DNA of 64,000 nucleotides from Adiantum capillus-veneris (taxonomy: Eukaryota; Streptophyta; Polypodiopsida; Polypodiales; Pteridaceae): assembly GCA_014529385.2 (NCBI GenBank), contig CM043953.1:62743872-62807871 (forward strand). The letters run 5' to 3'. The position numbers were made by a program, and so were the translations under genes. This document shows positions 1 through 14,881 of the stretch, in pieces. How positions within the stretch are numbered: position 1 is the first letter of the stretch; each line of letters opens with the position of its first letter. The notes beneath the pieces were generated by a model. It searched no databases and was not told where the DNA came from. It saw only the letters and a list, made by a program, of their open reading frames with translations.

Positions 1-2868
1 GAACCAAGAGAGTGTCAAGATACCTATCAGAGTGTGCTGAAGTCCATAGATGGATGCCGAGGGTGGTTGTTGATGCAAGGATGTGGGGAGGCCAAAGCAG
101 AGGTCCAATAATTTGAGAGGTAAAATTTGAGAAGTGTCAAAGCCTTTAAAATTCATGAAAATATTTCCAAAATTCTAAAATGTTGCAAAGAATCTTTATG
201 AGTCTCTGGAAAAGTCCCAAAATTGTCTTGAAAAACCTATTTTTTTGAAGGTGTTTGTGAAACAATCTTTTCTTCACCGGCCCAAATGGACGAAACCAGA
301 TTAGTACTTCATGCTCAAGTCAACTAGTCAAGCCGATGGCTTTAAGTTCTTATCCAGCTCTTATGGGCTTTTGTTGGCAGCATAAACTCGAGTGTGTTTT
401 TTATGTGAGCTTTTGATTTCAAGCTTTTGCAATGAAAACCATATTTGCGAGATTTTTTCCTTTTAATTTGGAGCCTTTTATAGCGACCCAAAAAAGCTAA
501 CCAAAAAAATAGCCATTACTCATACAATGCACACCAAAAAACATGCATAAGTTTACAAAAGTCCTACCTTTGAGCTTGAACATGCGTCAAGTTATGAACT
601 GCAAAGTATACATCTATAACAAGAGGGGATTCAAAAAGACTTCAAAGGGTGGAGAGAAGTAATTCCACAACTCATTTATAAGACATGACTCCATCGATGC
701 ACAACTCTAGACCAGTTCGTTTTTCCATAGGTTCACTCCACTATAGGGTGTATCTTGCTTGTTTGCCCCATTACAAATGCAAAGTCCATGGGAGTTAGTG
801 CAGGCTGATGAATGACCATGTGCTCTTTTGATTCAAGTCTAAGTATGTGCACATACGCATAATAAACATGCTTACATGCTAGAAGTGCTTTATGCATAGA
901 TTCTCCCTTTTGAAAATTGGGGCAAGTGCAACTAGGTTTTGTCTTTATGTGTACATCAAAAAATGGTAGTAAAAATTGATTCACAAGATCACTTACTTGG
1001 CATCATTGTATCTTCTTTCACTCGTGTAAAAAGGACATGTGACCCTATAACATTGAAGACTTCCAAAACAATTGTTGAGGTGCATTATTCATTCTATGGC
1101 CATATTGGTTAATGCCGGTCAGGATCACAAGTGATCATTGTACTTCTACTCCATGCCGAGTATCCTTTGACCTTGTGTGTACTCGCAAGCTATGGGTGCC
1201 TTGGTTGTTTGCACCGTCTTCATAACAAATGCATCTTTCTCTTCACCTGCGTCAATGTTAAAATGTAATGGAGTTGAACTCGTAAGACATGGAGTAGCAT
1301 ATAGAAAGAATTATCGACAACGTCTTCCATTGTTTCTAAACTTTCTTATGACCTCACCCCCAAGATTTTTGGTTACACCATCCTACCTCATCAGGTGAAG
1401 TCTCACTAAAATGGGAATAGAAGGGTATTTCCTGGTTGAATTCCCCCTGGATCTTGTTAGAGTAAGTTGCTTGATTGGTGCTATGTTCAAAAGGTTTTCA
1501 AATGCAAAGATAAATAAATGCATTGCAACGAGAAATCCCTCTCCTCGAGCGAGTATTTTTGAGCGATCAAAGACTTAAAAAGCAATGGCTTCAATACAAG
1601 AGCATATCACATTGTCCTTTCAAATTAAGGATGCGGTGATGATGGACAATTCTAGTACGTTTGAATACCTTTGTGTTGTATTACTCATCGATGGCAATGA
1701 CAACCTAGTGTTGTACTGCTCATCAGTGGTGATATGTTCTTGTAGTTTCTGGCCAGTTGCACAAAGCTTTCAAACAGAACAATAAGCTACACAAATGATA
1801 AGCTTTAAAATTGCTACCTTAGCACAAAATACATGCATTAGGTGTAACATCCTACCTTATGTATACCAGTCCTTGTTCTAATTACCATAGCTGACAACCA
1901 AGGTGATGGAGCCCTCTTCTTATAATTGGTGCTTAGTAGCCATGGCCAGTTCCATGCGTCTCTTGTGTAAATCTGGGAAGCTGTTTGCAAATCCTTGCAA
2001 CTTGCGCTTGCCAACAATGGCTAACTACATGTTGTTTTGTGTCCATGAACTACAGATCCTTGTCAATAAGACATGGGTTTAAATGTAGCCCTAGGTTCAA
2101 TTGGCGCTAAATTTCGCTTGCGAGGAATGGCCAATTCCATATCTATTTTTTTGGGTGTATTAACATGCAAGTGAATCTCTTGCAATTGCCTCAACTCCTG
2201 CTTGTTGGCAGTGAAGGCATGCTCAAAAAATGTCTATTGGTTGTTGCTTCAAAAATTCAAATCTATTAATGCAAGGCAAAGTTATAAATTTTATATGTTG
2301 ATGGAAGTCCATGTTTTGATTGTTGTTGCCGCTATGGCCTCATGTGCTAAATTTGGGTTGTCTGTAAAAACACTATTAGCTAGTCCTATGTTATTGCATG
2401 GACTATTGTAGTCTATGCTCTAACATTGATGTAACTTGTGCTCATTGATGAAGGCCTTCTTGCATTACCATAGCCATGAAGGTTGTGTCCTTAAAGAAAC
2501 TGTCCTCAATTTGTTGTTTGTTTCGTGTCGATATGTGCTTGGTTGACATGTAAGCAACACTCATTGATGAACGACTCACCCCACCTTTACTTCGTCCCCT
2601 CTTTCAAAGCCCATAATGCCATAGCTCTCCACAATTTCTTGCTGCTTGATTTTCTATCTCTCTCTCTCTCTCTCTCTCTCTCGCTCTCGTGAGAAGTGTG
2701 GTAGATTGGTTATGCCATCTTGAGTTCAACTCTCCTCATCGGATAGATCTTTAAGGTCTCTTGGGATAGTTTCCTATGACGTCAAAACAATCTTCTTCTT
2801 CTCTCTCTCTCTCTGTGTGTGTCTTGGGATAGTTTCCTATGATGTTAAAACAATCTTCTTCTTCTTCT

Positions 2869-2923
<55 letters not shown>

Positions 2924-3296
2924 TTGGATTGTAGCGAAATGCACGTCTACCTCCAAACGCCTTATCAGTCTTATTTGTATATTATGAGCTTGACTAACCT
3001 GATTTTACAACATAAATGAAAGAGAGTGAGTGGTGCATGGACACGACATGGGCTTTCGCGGTCGATACCGTCATCGTAGAGCTAGCCATGCCTCTTGCAG
3101 AAAACTACCCGTAGGAACCAAGCCTAGCTCGTGATTTTTTCAAGCCTTTCCTCCTGGCCCAGTGCTCATGACCCCAAGCCAATAGACGTCAATGCGGCTG
3201 CAAACACTCCACACAAGGCTAGTCACAAAACCAATATCCACCCATTGCACCAGTGAATGACATCCCTGCAACCCAACTGCCGTTGCCAACAGTGCT
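1..3296. other. Gene-poor flank without recognisable coding sequence
   Basis: I see no protein family, RNA gene or complete element here. Open frames are short (under 85 codons), lack recognisable motifs and sit in AT-rich sequence. The only structured part is the CT-rich block at about 2,656-2,923, listed separately. The stretch may contain very old transposon relics that cannot be recognised by eye. Confidence 0.5.
2656..2923. repeat. CT/CTT microsatellites with a duplicated flank
   Basis: A (TC)n run at 2,656-2,682 is followed by two copies of a roughly 60-bp segment that starts with ttgggatagtttcctatga and ends in CTT/CT repeats. The second copy expands into a long (CT)n tract that finishes in a short CG-alternating stretch. 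The duplication probably arose by slippage or unequal exchange between CT tracts. Confidence 0.8.
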
Positions 3297-3800
3297 GCAA
3301 AAAACGCGGCTAATTACACCCCTACTGGAGACGTTGAAACTCCTGTCGCAGATGTCAATGCTTATGCAATCCCTGTAGCAAATGTGGCCGCCACCCCTGC
3401 AGCCGACCGTAATGCAGCAACCAATACTTATACTTTCATTGGTGCTACCACCCCTGCAGAAGCTAATGTTGCTAATGGAGGCCGCTAGAAGTTGCCAAAA
3501 TTAGATGAGAGGAGGGCAAGCTTAGAGAGAGAAATGGAGCCTTGTATGCGTAGGAAGCCTCGCGGACTCAGCTGGAGGTTGATATTTTCAACAAATACGG
3601 GGGACAAGAGCCTCCTCCTCGTCCGCGGACGATCAAGAGGCTCCTGCCCTCTTTTTGGCGGCTTAGCTTTAGGGATACATTCTACCTACAAGATGAAATT
3701 ACAAGGCACATAGGACTCATAGAGGGAGGTTTTTATCCGCATGAAGCCACCTTAAGTTACAAAGCAAGTAGGTTTTTAGTTGGATGAAGCCAAAATTTTC
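3297..3800 (+). pseudogene. Ala/Thr/Pro-rich coding relic, possibly gag-derived
   Basis: From about 3,297 one frame reads as an alanine-, threonine- and proline-rich segment of about 60 residues. A TAG follows at about 3,487, then a charged helix-like stretch (LDERRASLEREME) and a frame change near 3,550. After that the alternative frame stays open to about 3,775. Low-complexity repeats followed by a charged helix occur in plant retrotransposon gag and transposon proteins, but no diagnostic domain is visible. I infer a decayed transposon-derived coding sequence; it could also be a dead host gene. Confidence 0.3.
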
Positions 3801-4151
3801 AAAAAAAAAAGGAGGGTGTAAAAACGTCCTGTTCGTTCGACTGTGCACATGAAAAGAAGCAAGAGGTTCCTATTCTCTCTATTTTTTTTTCCACCCTTTC
3901 ATTTAACTTGCAAGTTGCAAAGTGAGGGTTTCTTGCACGATGAAGTCTCCTAATTAAGGTTCAAATGGGGAATAAAAATGGCAAGCAAGAGCTCCCTTGT
4001 CACCCGTGTGCACGCAGATGACCTGAGAGCTCTTTCGGCCCCCTTTTTTAACAAATTAGAAGCTTTAACTTTTGAGGAATTCATTAACCACATTTTTTTT
4101 TACATTGTTGAACTACTTGCATCGCCTTATGAAATGAGCCAAGAATTTAGG

Positions 4152-4285
4152 TCTCCCCATTCTAGAGCTCATGATTGGAAAGAAAAAGGGGGCAAGGAGC
4201 CCGCTCATCATCCACGTGCACGTGGATGATGAGCGGGCTCCTTGCCCCCTTTTTCTTTCCAATCATGAGCTCTAGAATGGGGAGA
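4152..4285. repeat. Perfect 134-bp palindrome with no loop
   Basis: Position p pairs with 8437-p across the whole interval, giving 67-bp arms with no mismatch and no spacer. The centre lies between 4,218 and 4,219 inside tccacgtgcacgtgga. A third, imperfect copy of the right arm follows in direct orientation at about 4,315-4,400 (cccttttctctttt, aaagctttagaatgggg). Perfect loopless palindromes are unstable in DNA and are also a typical fold-back read artefact. This could be a recent inverted duplication, a foldback-element end or an assembly error. Confidence 0.9.
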
Positions 4286-4399
4286 ATTTCCGTTTGAGGC
4301 TCTCAAACTTGTGCATGTGGGCGATGGAAGGGCTCTTTTGCCCTTTTCTCTTTTCAATCAAAAGCTTTAGAATGGGGAAAATGTGCATTTGAGGTTCTC

Positions 4400-7859
<3,460 letters not shown>

Positions 7860-8167
7860 GAATTCAACCTGAACCATATGGCACTATTAACCACTTATAG
7901 ACACCCTATCACCTTTGACAGACGCCTTATCACTTATTTGAGTAGGTGATCGCCGATGAGAGGCGCACCACTTATCCCATTTTTACATGATTTTTGCTAT
8001 GACCGGCCACTATGGGTGCCCATGTAAGAATGGGTCAGATTCATATAAAAGATCCATTTTGACCTAAAATCCTCAGTCTTGAGGTGCATGCTAAAGAAGT
8101 GCTCTTGCTCTACCTCTACCTTCTTCTCCATCGTGTACTCACCAGTGTGTGTGTGTGTGTGTGTATG

Positions 8168-8235
<68 letters not shown>

Positions 8236-8830
8236 TATTGCGCTATCAGCGGCGGCTAGGCGATTAAGCGTGGCGGTGGCAGCTCCCTCTTCTTCTCGGC
8301 ACGGAATCCTTCCTGGAGGCAAAGCATTGGGTGGTGAGTGACACACCATTGCCCCTTTGAACTTACTAGGATAGTATAGCTGTGTGCTTGTAGCCATTTG
8401 TGGCTCATGACACACAGTATTTGGCAAGCTCTCAGCCTCCGACACGTGCGATAGAAGCGCACATTTTTGGTGTCGTTTTCAAGAACTGCCTTGCACTAAG
8501 CTTGAGGAGCACTCTGTGCTGCCTCTTGAAGCCATTCTTTTCAACTATTTTTGGTTTTTTTTAAATTTGGATTAGATCTGTTAGTGGCTGCAACAGTGCA
8601 AGTTTTAGCAGATTTTGTTAGTGTTAGTAGCTCTGTGTTGTGCAGGTTTTTTGAAGTGGACATTGAGTAGGTGATTAGTTCTGCCAGTGTGTAGTGTACT
8701 GTGTTAGGCAGTGTGTGTGCAGTGCTAGTTAGTGTTATTTAGTTCTGTTAGTTGTAGGTAGCTTAGACAAAGCTGCAAGGTGCAATTGTGTGCGCACGTG
8801 AGATAGTCTCTGTGTGCGTGAGCTCGGCGC
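7860..8830 (+). mobile_element. LTR-like segment of the plus-strand family A relic
   Basis: This segment carries a TATA-like box (catataaaag at about 8,046), a (GT)n/(GA)n microsatellite at about 8,146-8,234 and a T/G-rich tail. A diverged copy in opposite orientation lies at 47,216-47,850. The two share the TATA context, the line 'gtgagtgacacaccattgcc', the 'agccatttgtggctca' segment and the microsatellite position. Sharing these U3/R/U5-like parts without adjacent coding sequence fits an LTR. Its position just upstream of family A gag suggests it is that element's 5' LTR. Exact ends are not visible. Confidence 0.5.
8146..8234. repeat. (GT)n and (GA)n microsatellites
   Basis: A short GT run is followed by about 64 bp of nearly pure GA, embedded in the LTR-like segment. 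It produces long spurious Arg-Glu and Leu-Ser frames on both strands. Confidence 0.95.
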
Positions 8831-9585
8831 CCACGTAGCACAACCTTACCTTATCCACAGAAAGTTTTTTTGGAAATTTTTTTCCCAAAATATATATATA
8901 TATATATATATTTTATATATAAAACGCTCAAAAAATCTGAGACCAAAAAGAAAATTCAAAAACAAAAGGAAAAAAGAAAAAAGTAATATTAAAAGAAAGA
9001 ATCAGGATCGTTCCCCAAGCCCGAGCCCAAGCCCAGGAGTGAGTCCTATGATATAGTATAGACACTACTATATATATAAAGACTACCCCCTCAAGGTGAA
9101 GGGAGGGCATGTGGGACAAGTTCTTCAAGTCCTCCACCCTTCCGTTCACAATTACACCCTTGAATTTACTAATTTTATCCTTCTTTTCAACTAGAAAAAG
9201 ACTGCTTTTAGGATTTTGAGGGCTTTAAGTAATCGACACGTCCCTCTAACCAAGATGCTCGTTTTGAGCTATCACACGCCATATTCCGTGGCTTGGTTAG
9301 AACAAAAAAAAATTAAAAAAATTGAGAGTAAATTTGCGTTGCAAACACCCAAAAAACTAGGTGAGCGGCCTTCACGGGCACTCACCAACACTTCTAGGAT
9401 ATTGAGGTCACATGCAACTACACTCTGGCCATGTGCTAGAGGATAACTATATAAAGAGTGTCTCCATTTACACGAGCACCCATTATTCCTCCACATGAGG
9501 CTCTAGGCCCTCAGCGAGAACCTAAGGTAGTACCACTCAGGACCCACATATTGCATCTAGTGACTCTTCCTCTGACTAAGACATC

Positions 9586-10964
9586 ATGGAAGGTTACCTG
9601 ATGCCCAATCTCGATAGTTCAAGCCAAGACATGCATGCCATGGGCCCACGGTTCGGGCCGAGCGTGCTTAGCCGCTTGAAAGAGACTTTTAGTAGAGTCA
9701 CTCGCTCCGACCATAGAGCTAGCGATGTAAATGAAGGGGGTGGGGAAGTAAATTCACCATTCATAACCAATGTAGACCCCATGCTCTTGGAGAGTGTGCG
9801 TGTGAATACTCCATTCCCTACACTCCCTGACTCTTCATAGCTATTCCCCTCCGAGGTTATATTACCTGATGGTATAAGCCTTGCCGAAGTGCAAGCGATA
9901 TATCATTGCAACTAGGGAAAAGGAAATCAAGAGCTTTATGCAAGGTAGAGCAACGGAGAGAGCTAAAGGTGAAGGCCCCTATGTCAATATTCATGCTAGT
10001 CAAGCAATTGAGTGCTCCTTAATTAACAACCACTAAGGGTCAACCCATAGAGAGCCACATTGCATCTAGTTCAAATGACACCCCTACCACCTCAACCCTA
10101 GATGGATTGTTTCTAAATGAAAATTGGGAGTATGAACTACAAACAAAGACTTTAACTGGCCTATACATAGGTCACACCTATCACGTGGGTCGGTTAGATG
10201 TCCTACAATCCACATCGGGTGCTACTAGTATAGAGAAGCAACAACAAAGAGTTTGTGATTTCATCCATAGGGTTATTGAGGTGGAGAGGGAGAACAAAGG
10301 GATCCACATGCCTTCAATGGGTCTCATGAGATTCTTGGATATAGGGAAGGCTAAGCAACCAATTTTATCACAAATGGAGACTCCCTCGATAAGCCCGAGG
10401 GATCCTCCATATGTTATTTTGCCAGGGGTCTCAATACAATCTTAGCCCACAAGCGATAACTTTACCTTTTCAAGTTTAGCTCATCTTTCTCTTGATGACA
10501 CCATGGCTACCATGCCTACCCCAGTGATGGGCATGACAAAAAACATGCCATGGACCTCATTTATTAGTAAATCACCACTACATGGTGGCCCAATGCCTAC
10601 AACAGTACCTACAAGTGTGTATCAATCGTATGCATCTATGGGCCCTCGTGCTCATGTAGCTCCTACCCCTCCCATTGTTTCAACAACTTATCCTCCACGA
10701 CCACAACATCCAAGCCCTTATTTCAATGAGACCATACCAGCTAGCATTAGCATGTCACATTCCACGTCTTCTATGCCTAGGGCCACACATATGAGCTTTG
10801 GGCCACCACATGGCACAACATCGTACACAGCTTTCGACCCGAGGATCATGCGTATGCCTAACAAGATGCCAACCCCCATTCCACATGCAGCCCCAAGAGT
10901 TCCTAACCCTACTATACCTTCTCACTTGAGTGACTTGGCAACATTTGCTCAAGCTATTGGTTGA
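9586..10964 (+). pseudogene. gag: Family A gag (broken)
   Basis: Three open pieces represent the N-terminal part of the capsid polyprotein: 9,586-9,840 (starts MEGYLMPNLDSSSQDMHAM), 10,107-10,445 and 10,503-10,964. The last is Pro/Met/Thr-rich (MATMPTPVMGMTKN). All three have close counterparts in the minus copy (about 63,444-63,200, 62,872-62,537 and 62,504-61,734), which shows they are one gene interrupted by stops and indels. Capsid-like sequence continues in pieces to about 11,190. Gag would package the element's RNA in cytoplasmic virus-like particles. The start at 9,586 is chosen because both copies share this methionine and its context. Confidence 0.7.
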
Positions 10965-11329
10965 TCTATTGTTGAAAATATGTGTAAACACCTGATAGAG
11001 AGCCTAGAAGTAGGGCAGTACAAAACATCCAAGCTCACACAAAAATTTAGTGGAGATGGGGATGTGAGAAAGCATATCGAAGTATTTGAATAGATATGCA
11101 ATTCCTTAGGAGAACAGAATGACCTGCATAAGAGTATTTGAACAAATATGCAATTCCCTAGGAGAACACAATGACTTTCATAAGATTAGATAGTGCAAGA
11201 GATAGCTTTGCTTTGTAGGTTCATGTATTGATGTTGATACCCTCAAATAGTCTTTGTGCCCGATCCGAGTTGCTAATTGGGGACAATACTTTGAAGGCGA
11301 TGAATTCAATGTGACCATACCAGTCACTA

Positions 11330-11720
11330 CCAAGAGATTAATTGTGAAGGTAATCCTTGATGGTGGCATTGGGGTTAGCATTGTAACTAGAAATTGATGG
11401 GAAACTATGGGAAGACCTCACCTTGGGACTACAAACATAGTGGTAAAGATGGCCAATGGGACTATTGTTAGACCTACTTGGATGCTAGAAGATCTCAAGA
11501 TCAAGTCTTTGGACACAAAATAAGGCATACCTTCATTGTTATGGATTTTTCCAAGCACACTATGTCATCTGAGATGATCTTAGGATGTCCTTTTATGAGG
11601 GAAGCAAAAATGGTGCATGACTAGTCTAAAAAATCATGTCTACTTGTAGCTCCAAGACTCTGTCATTTGGGTTGATCTTGTGACTAGTCGAGCACATCCT
11701 CTAGGAAACATATTTATAAT
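11330..11720 (+). pseudogene. Family A aspartic protease (broken)
   Basis: One frame reads VILDGGIGVSIVTRN then WETMGRPH, matching the retropepsin active-site region. A later part corresponds to the flap and C-terminal ILG-like region in shifted frames. The active-site triad is D-G-G, as in the minus copy at 50,313-50,750 and in element C. Stops and at least one frameshift break it. Retropepsins release gag and pol proteins from the polyprotein. Confidence 0.65.
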
Positions 11721-12179
11721 TGATCATAGATCTGACACCACAATTCACTCAAATCCATTGCAGTATTTTACACGTCTAAAAAGGACACTCATGTTGGGGA
11801 AAATTCCCCTTATATGGATGTTCTACCTTGGATGATTGAGTCCGACAATATGGATTGAGTTCACCTAGCAGCAAGCTACAGAGAAGCCAAAGTTGAGCCG
11901 TACTATAAGGAGACGACAAAATCAAGAGCTAGCTCAACAACAAAAGGAAACGGAAGAGAAATCACAGTCCATAGAACAACAAGACCCCACATACATACAT
12001 CTTGACCTAAGAATTTCAAATCCTACACCACAGAGGAGCATAAGGTTGTGTATACAAAGGCCTAGAGAACACCTCTCGATGAAGCAATGGAGTTTATGAT
12101 GTTCTAGCAAAAAAGAGTGGCAAACCCAAGTGAGGAGTCCAAACTTGTTTTGATTGCCTAAGATCTGACAGAGACTAAG

Positions 12180-13165
12180 GAATATGTACTTAAGGATCTT
12201 CTCAAGGAATTTAAAGATATATTTGCTTGGACATATCATGATATGAAAGGTGTTCCACCTTTCGTGGTGCAACACACAATTCCCATGAATAGCATGGCTA
12301 AACAAGTCCAACAACAACTCTACCCAATGAATCCTAGGTATGCAAAGATTGTTCAAGAAGAGATTGAAAAGCTTGTCAAATGCGGATTCATATACCCTAT
12401 TGAGCACTCAGAATGGGTGTCTCCAATAGTTATTGTGCCAAAAAAGAATGGGAAACTTAGAGTGTGCATGGATCTCAAGAAGGTCAATGCCGCCACTAGG
12501 AGAGAACATTACCCCTTGCCATATTCAGAACATGTGCTTGAAAGAGTTGCAGGGACGGAAGCTTATAGCTTTTTAGATGGTACTCTGGCTACAATCAAAT
12601 CACAATTGCACTAGAGGACCAAGCTAAAATTGCTTTTATAATCAAATTTGGAATTTTCTTATTTCGTGTTATGGCTTTTGGCTTAACCAATGCCCCTGCT
12701 ACCTTCCGAAGATTAATAAACACCGCTTTTAGGGAATATTTGAGGGAGTTTTGCAAAGCTTTCTTACATGACCTTTGTTTTTATTCCTCTTGGAAAGAAC
12801 ATCTATCATGTTTACAAAAAGTGTTTGAAAAGTGAAGATTGTATCGCATCTCATTAAACCCTTTGAAATGCCAATTTTGAGTTAAACATGGAGTCATTTT
12901 AGGGCACATAGTATCCAAAAATGGAATTTACACAGATGAGAGCAAAATTAAAGTCATTTCCAATTTTCCATCACCTACAAACTATAAAGGAGTTCAAAGG
13001 TCCATGAGCCATGTTGGTTATTACCGTTGGTTTGTTGTTAACTTTGCCAAGATAGCTCACCCATTGTACAAGCTTCTTATTGAGTTCCACTACACCACGT
13101 AGTGTGACCATGCTTATGAGTTATCAAAAAAGGCTTTGACAAGTGCTCCCATCCTACAAATAGTA
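12180..13165 (+). pseudogene. Family A reverse transcriptase (broken)
   Basis: The open piece 12,243-12,614 carries the RT N-terminal motifs WVSPIVIVPKKNGKLRVCMD and YPLPYSEHVLERVAG. Further RT sequence follows in shifted frames: FRVMAFGLTNAPATFRR, a damaged catalytic box reading LHD where LDD is expected (about 12,768), ILGHIVSKNGI, and a thumb/connection region. Homology ends near 13,165 at the start of RNase H. It is inactive because of stops, frameshifts and loss of one catalytic aspartate. Confidence 0.8.
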
Positions 13166-13170
13166 GGGAA

Positions 13171-13913
13171 GGCTTGGAGTAGTAAGGGAGGCCTTAGATA
13201 ACTCTACCTCCTCTATGGGGCTCATCAATGATAGTACTAGCTCTAAACTGAGCAACATCAAAAATTGAACTCTCGTGCTCCTCAGCTACAACATCAATTT
13301 TCTCCTCCTCTAGAACTTCACTTTTCTCAAGCTACTGGATTGTGGAAACATTTGTATTTGTTTCCTCTTTGTTGGCATCTTTCACTTCATCTTGACCTTT
13401 GCCCTGCATATAAACTTTAAGGAACAAAAATAAAAGAAAGGCAACTTCTTTTGGAACAAGGTTGCAAGGCTTTGAATGGACATGACAAGGAATGGTCAGT
13501 GGGCAGACAAAAGAACGGTCTTCTTGGAAAATATTCCTAATCTCCTTGTTACTTTGTCTTTCTCAATTGAGTTGGTAGTAAATTCAGTTAAACAACAATA
13601 AGTCTTGCCATCTAATACCAAACACTTACCCTCAACTGCCTCTCCAAACTCTTTGACTTCCTCTGACAAAATGTCCTTCAATTTGTCTAACATAACTGCA
13701 AGATCAAACATAGGATTGAATATTTCATATGCTTTTGCATACACTTCTAAGTCACACAGCCAAAATATTCTCACTTGGACTCTCCTCTAAAATCTCCTCT
13801 TGACCTTCAACAATGAGACTCATTTTTTGGTTAGGAAAGATGGTAACAAGAGGTAACTTGAGAGACAACACATTAGTGAAACTTCAAAAACAAATGGCAC
13901 GATACAGCAGTGA
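13171..13913 (-). pseudogene. Unrecognised coding-like fragment next to element B
   Basis: On the minus strand 13,774-13,496 is open for 92 codons (LAVMLDKLKDILSEEVKEF). Downstream, after a possible non-coding gap, an acidic frame runs at about 13,405-13,210 (for example KDANKEETNTN), with one stop. The composition looks protein-coding and may represent exons of a dead gene or the tail of an older element. I recognise no family. Element B is inserted immediately to its right, at the catag duplication. Confidence 0.3.
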
Positions 13914-13918
13914 CATAG
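13914..13918. repeat. Target-site duplication of element B, left copy (catag)
   Basis: The 5 bp catag directly before the left LTR are identical to 33,527-33,531 directly after the right LTR. Five-base duplications are standard for plant LTR-retrotransposon integration. Confidence 0.9.
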
Positions 13919-14859
13919 TGTTTTAGGGCTTACTACTCCCCTGTTCATGCTCACAAGCATGACACAGACAACATACTTATCATCCGATGACACGACTAAC
14001 CCGTAGGTGCACAGAGGCAATCTCGTTATCTTGTGAGGCTGAGACCAACCTACACATACGCACTTCTATGATGCATCAATCACTAATCCTTATTAACTTC
14101 AACCCACACTATCCCTAAACGCTCATAACACCGTTTACACATCAAATGAACTCGAAATCGCTTCAAACTTGCTAGGCACCATCCTCTCACTAGGATATAC
14201 TTACCTATAAGTCTAATCTCACCAGATTTTAACCCTAGTTATCTCGAATACAGTCGCGATAGACTCACAGGTCATAATCTAAAAGTGTGTGAAACCTAAG
14301 TCTACGAGTATCTATGCGTAGCTAATCTCTCCCTCATTCCATAAAGTACTTGATTGTTGAAAATAGACACTGTTTGTGCTACTTACAAGCAAAACAAGCT
14401 CGTGGAAGGATCGCTCGCGAACAGCTCGAAGATGCAAATGCGTGGCGTAGCTGCGTAGCTCTCGGAGAGGCTACCGCGATGGTGTGGTCGCTTTGTGAAT
14501 CCGGTGAGGGAGATGCGCGTAGCGAAGAGGATAAGATCATACACACACTCTCTCTCTCTCTCTCTCTCTGTGACTCATACGACACAGGATTAATGATTCA
14601 AATGTTATTTAAAAAATGGTTCTAAGGTGACCTTTATACTTTAGTCACCTTAGCTCAAAATGTACATGGGGTTTTAATTGAGTTCTACTCATCATAATTA
14701 CAAAGTGGAAACGCATTTGGGTCCCGGTCGACTAATTAATCTTTACATAATCCAGACAAGTGGATCAAAATGATAAGACGTCTTTGACATAAAAATGGGA
14801 ATTTGATAGGCTTTACAAGGTGGGCTCATTACAAAAGTTGGACAAGTTGGGCTCCAACA
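13919..14859 (-). repeat. Element B 3' LTR (left)
   Basis: This 941-bp terminal repeat starts tgttttagggcttactac and ends ggctccaaca on the plus strand. It matches 32,478-33,526 over its whole length, apart from scattered substitutions and a 122-bp tandem duplication and microsatellite difference in the other copy. It contains a diverged copy of the element's palindrome (cagtcgcgatagactcac at about 14,251) and a (CT)n run at about 14,551-14,570. Confidence 0.95.
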
Positions 14860-14880
14860 CACCCCCCCTCCTAGTTCATG
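14860..14880 (-). promoter_or_regulatory. Element B polypurine tract
   Basis: On the minus strand the sequence just 5' of the 3' LTR reads GGAGGGGGGG followed by two bases and the LTR start. This is the expected position and composition of the primer for plus-strand DNA synthesis. Confidence 0.85.
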
Positions 14881-14881
14881 T

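Larger units (their letters stand above)
8831..13170 (+). mobile_element. Truncated Ty3/Gypsy family A retrotransposon (plus copy)
   Basis: In order this holds an untranslated leader, gag fragments (9,586-10,964 and beyond), an aspartic protease relic (about 11,341-11,640), a linker and a reverse transcriptase relic (about 12,180-13,165). Coding stops at the start of RNase H, where the element is truncated. The leader and gag align well with the minus-strand copy at 60,534-64,000, and the protease with 50,313-50,750. Many stops and frameshifts make it a dead copy. The RT shares the motif HVLERVAG with element B, so families A and B are related Gypsy lineages. Confidence 0.85.

Noticed and set aside
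1177-2411. Short open frames in the left flank as small genes
   Set aside because: All are under 75 codons, without motifs, conserved context or codon signature.
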